A model generated the notes under the pieces. The model was not told the DNA's origin. It saw only the letters and a list, made by a program, of their open reading frames with translations, and made no database searches. From the NCBI RefSeq assembly GCF_017654315.1, contig NZ_CP072203.1, positions 1,426,001 to 1,490,000 of the forward strand: 64,000 bases of DNA, in the 5' to 3' direction. The DNA comes from Gordonia polyisoprenivorans (GTDB taxonomy: Bacteria > Actinomycetota > Actinomycetes > Mycobacteriales > Mycobacteriaceae). Both the position numbers and the translations under genes were made by a program. How positions within the stretch are numbered: the first letter of the stretch is position 1; every line of letters starts with the position of its first letter. Below, piece by piece: positions 63,921 to 64,000 of this stretch.

Positions 63921-64000
63921 ATGAGTGCGACAACGGCGACGAATGTGCAGGTGGACGAGGGGCAGCACCCACGACGGCCCGGTGGACGCAGTGCGCGCGT
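63921..64000 (+). CDS. TetR-family regulator, N-terminus only (runs off the window)
   Basis: The first 26 codons of a gene opening at ATG 63921. The sequence MSATTATNVQ then HPRRPGGRSARV fits the short basic leader seen before the helix-turn-helix in many TetR proteins (xRPGGRSARV). The DNA-binding domain itself lies beyond the window. The divergent MFS gene and the repeated operator-like motif support this reading. Confidence 0.6.
   Translation, partial: MSATTATNVQVDEGQHPRRPGGRSAR

Overview
The window is high-GC DNA with GTG/TTG starts, many ATGA/GTGA stop-start overlaps and an actinobacterial gene repertoire: ergothioneine genes, an MTB12-like antigen domain, DUF3263, DUF5709, LytR C-terminal protein, and DUF222/HNH (13E12-type) proteins. 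The block def / DUF3263 / LytR_C / sodC / GCS2 ligase, followed later by the two-domain AAA ATPase / pssA / psd / moeA, resembles the Rv0428c-Rv0438c order of mycobacteria. The organism is therefore most likely a Gordonia or a close relative in the Mycobacteriales. The genus is inferred from gene content, not from a marker gene.

Left end (1-3004): a worn region beside a tRNA-Thr(CGT). It holds an Uma2-type nuclease gene, the C-terminal stub of a tyrosine recombinase, an intact Phd/YefM antitoxin next to a frameshifted RelE toxin, other small or broken reading frames, and a 25-26 bp direct repeat. I read it as the remains of an integrative element.

3054-14870: mostly metabolic and regulatory genes. 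A minus-strand run encodes an ASCH-domain protein, an AraC regulator, a VOC protein and a secreted lipase. Opposite it lies a pterin dehydratase-like/VOC fusion. Next come malic enzyme, GntR plus MFS, a DHA2 efflux pump with its MarR regulator and candidate operator, galE, and a PNPOx-like/VOC pair divergent from a CGNR regulator.

14889-30250: dTDP-rhamnose genes (rfbB divergent from rfbA-rfbC), an M1 peptidase, DoxX, a Clp-N/HTH protein with a repeated palindrome upstream, egtB-egtD, an LLM oxidoreductase, a SHOCT protein, a HAD phosphatase, and thiC-thiD under a TPP riboswitch.

30384-39635: an iron-linked run (siderophore-interacting protein, MTB12-like protein, siderophore-binding lipoprotein) with two IdeR-like boxes. 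A barnase-like RNase and barstar sit at the end of the def-GNAT operon. DUF3263, LytR_C, sodC and a GCS2-family ligase follow.

39636-64000: a palindromic repeat array, a DUF222/HNH gene, a complete Mrp-type Na+/H+ antiporter operon (mrpA with fused B domain, then C-G), an aldehyde dehydrogenase, and the psd-pssA-AAA operon. A second DUF222/HNH gene lies between psd and moeA. The end carries a HAD phosphatase, an SRPBCC protein, a DUF350 protein, two acyl-CoA dehydrogenases, an MFS pump and the start of a divergent TetR regulator.

I found no CRISPR array, rRNA operon or complete prophage. The most distinctive items are the membrane-anchored RNase/inhibitor pair in a housekeeping operon, the decayed toxin/integrase island, the fold-back and palindromic repeat elements, and several strong palindromic operators.
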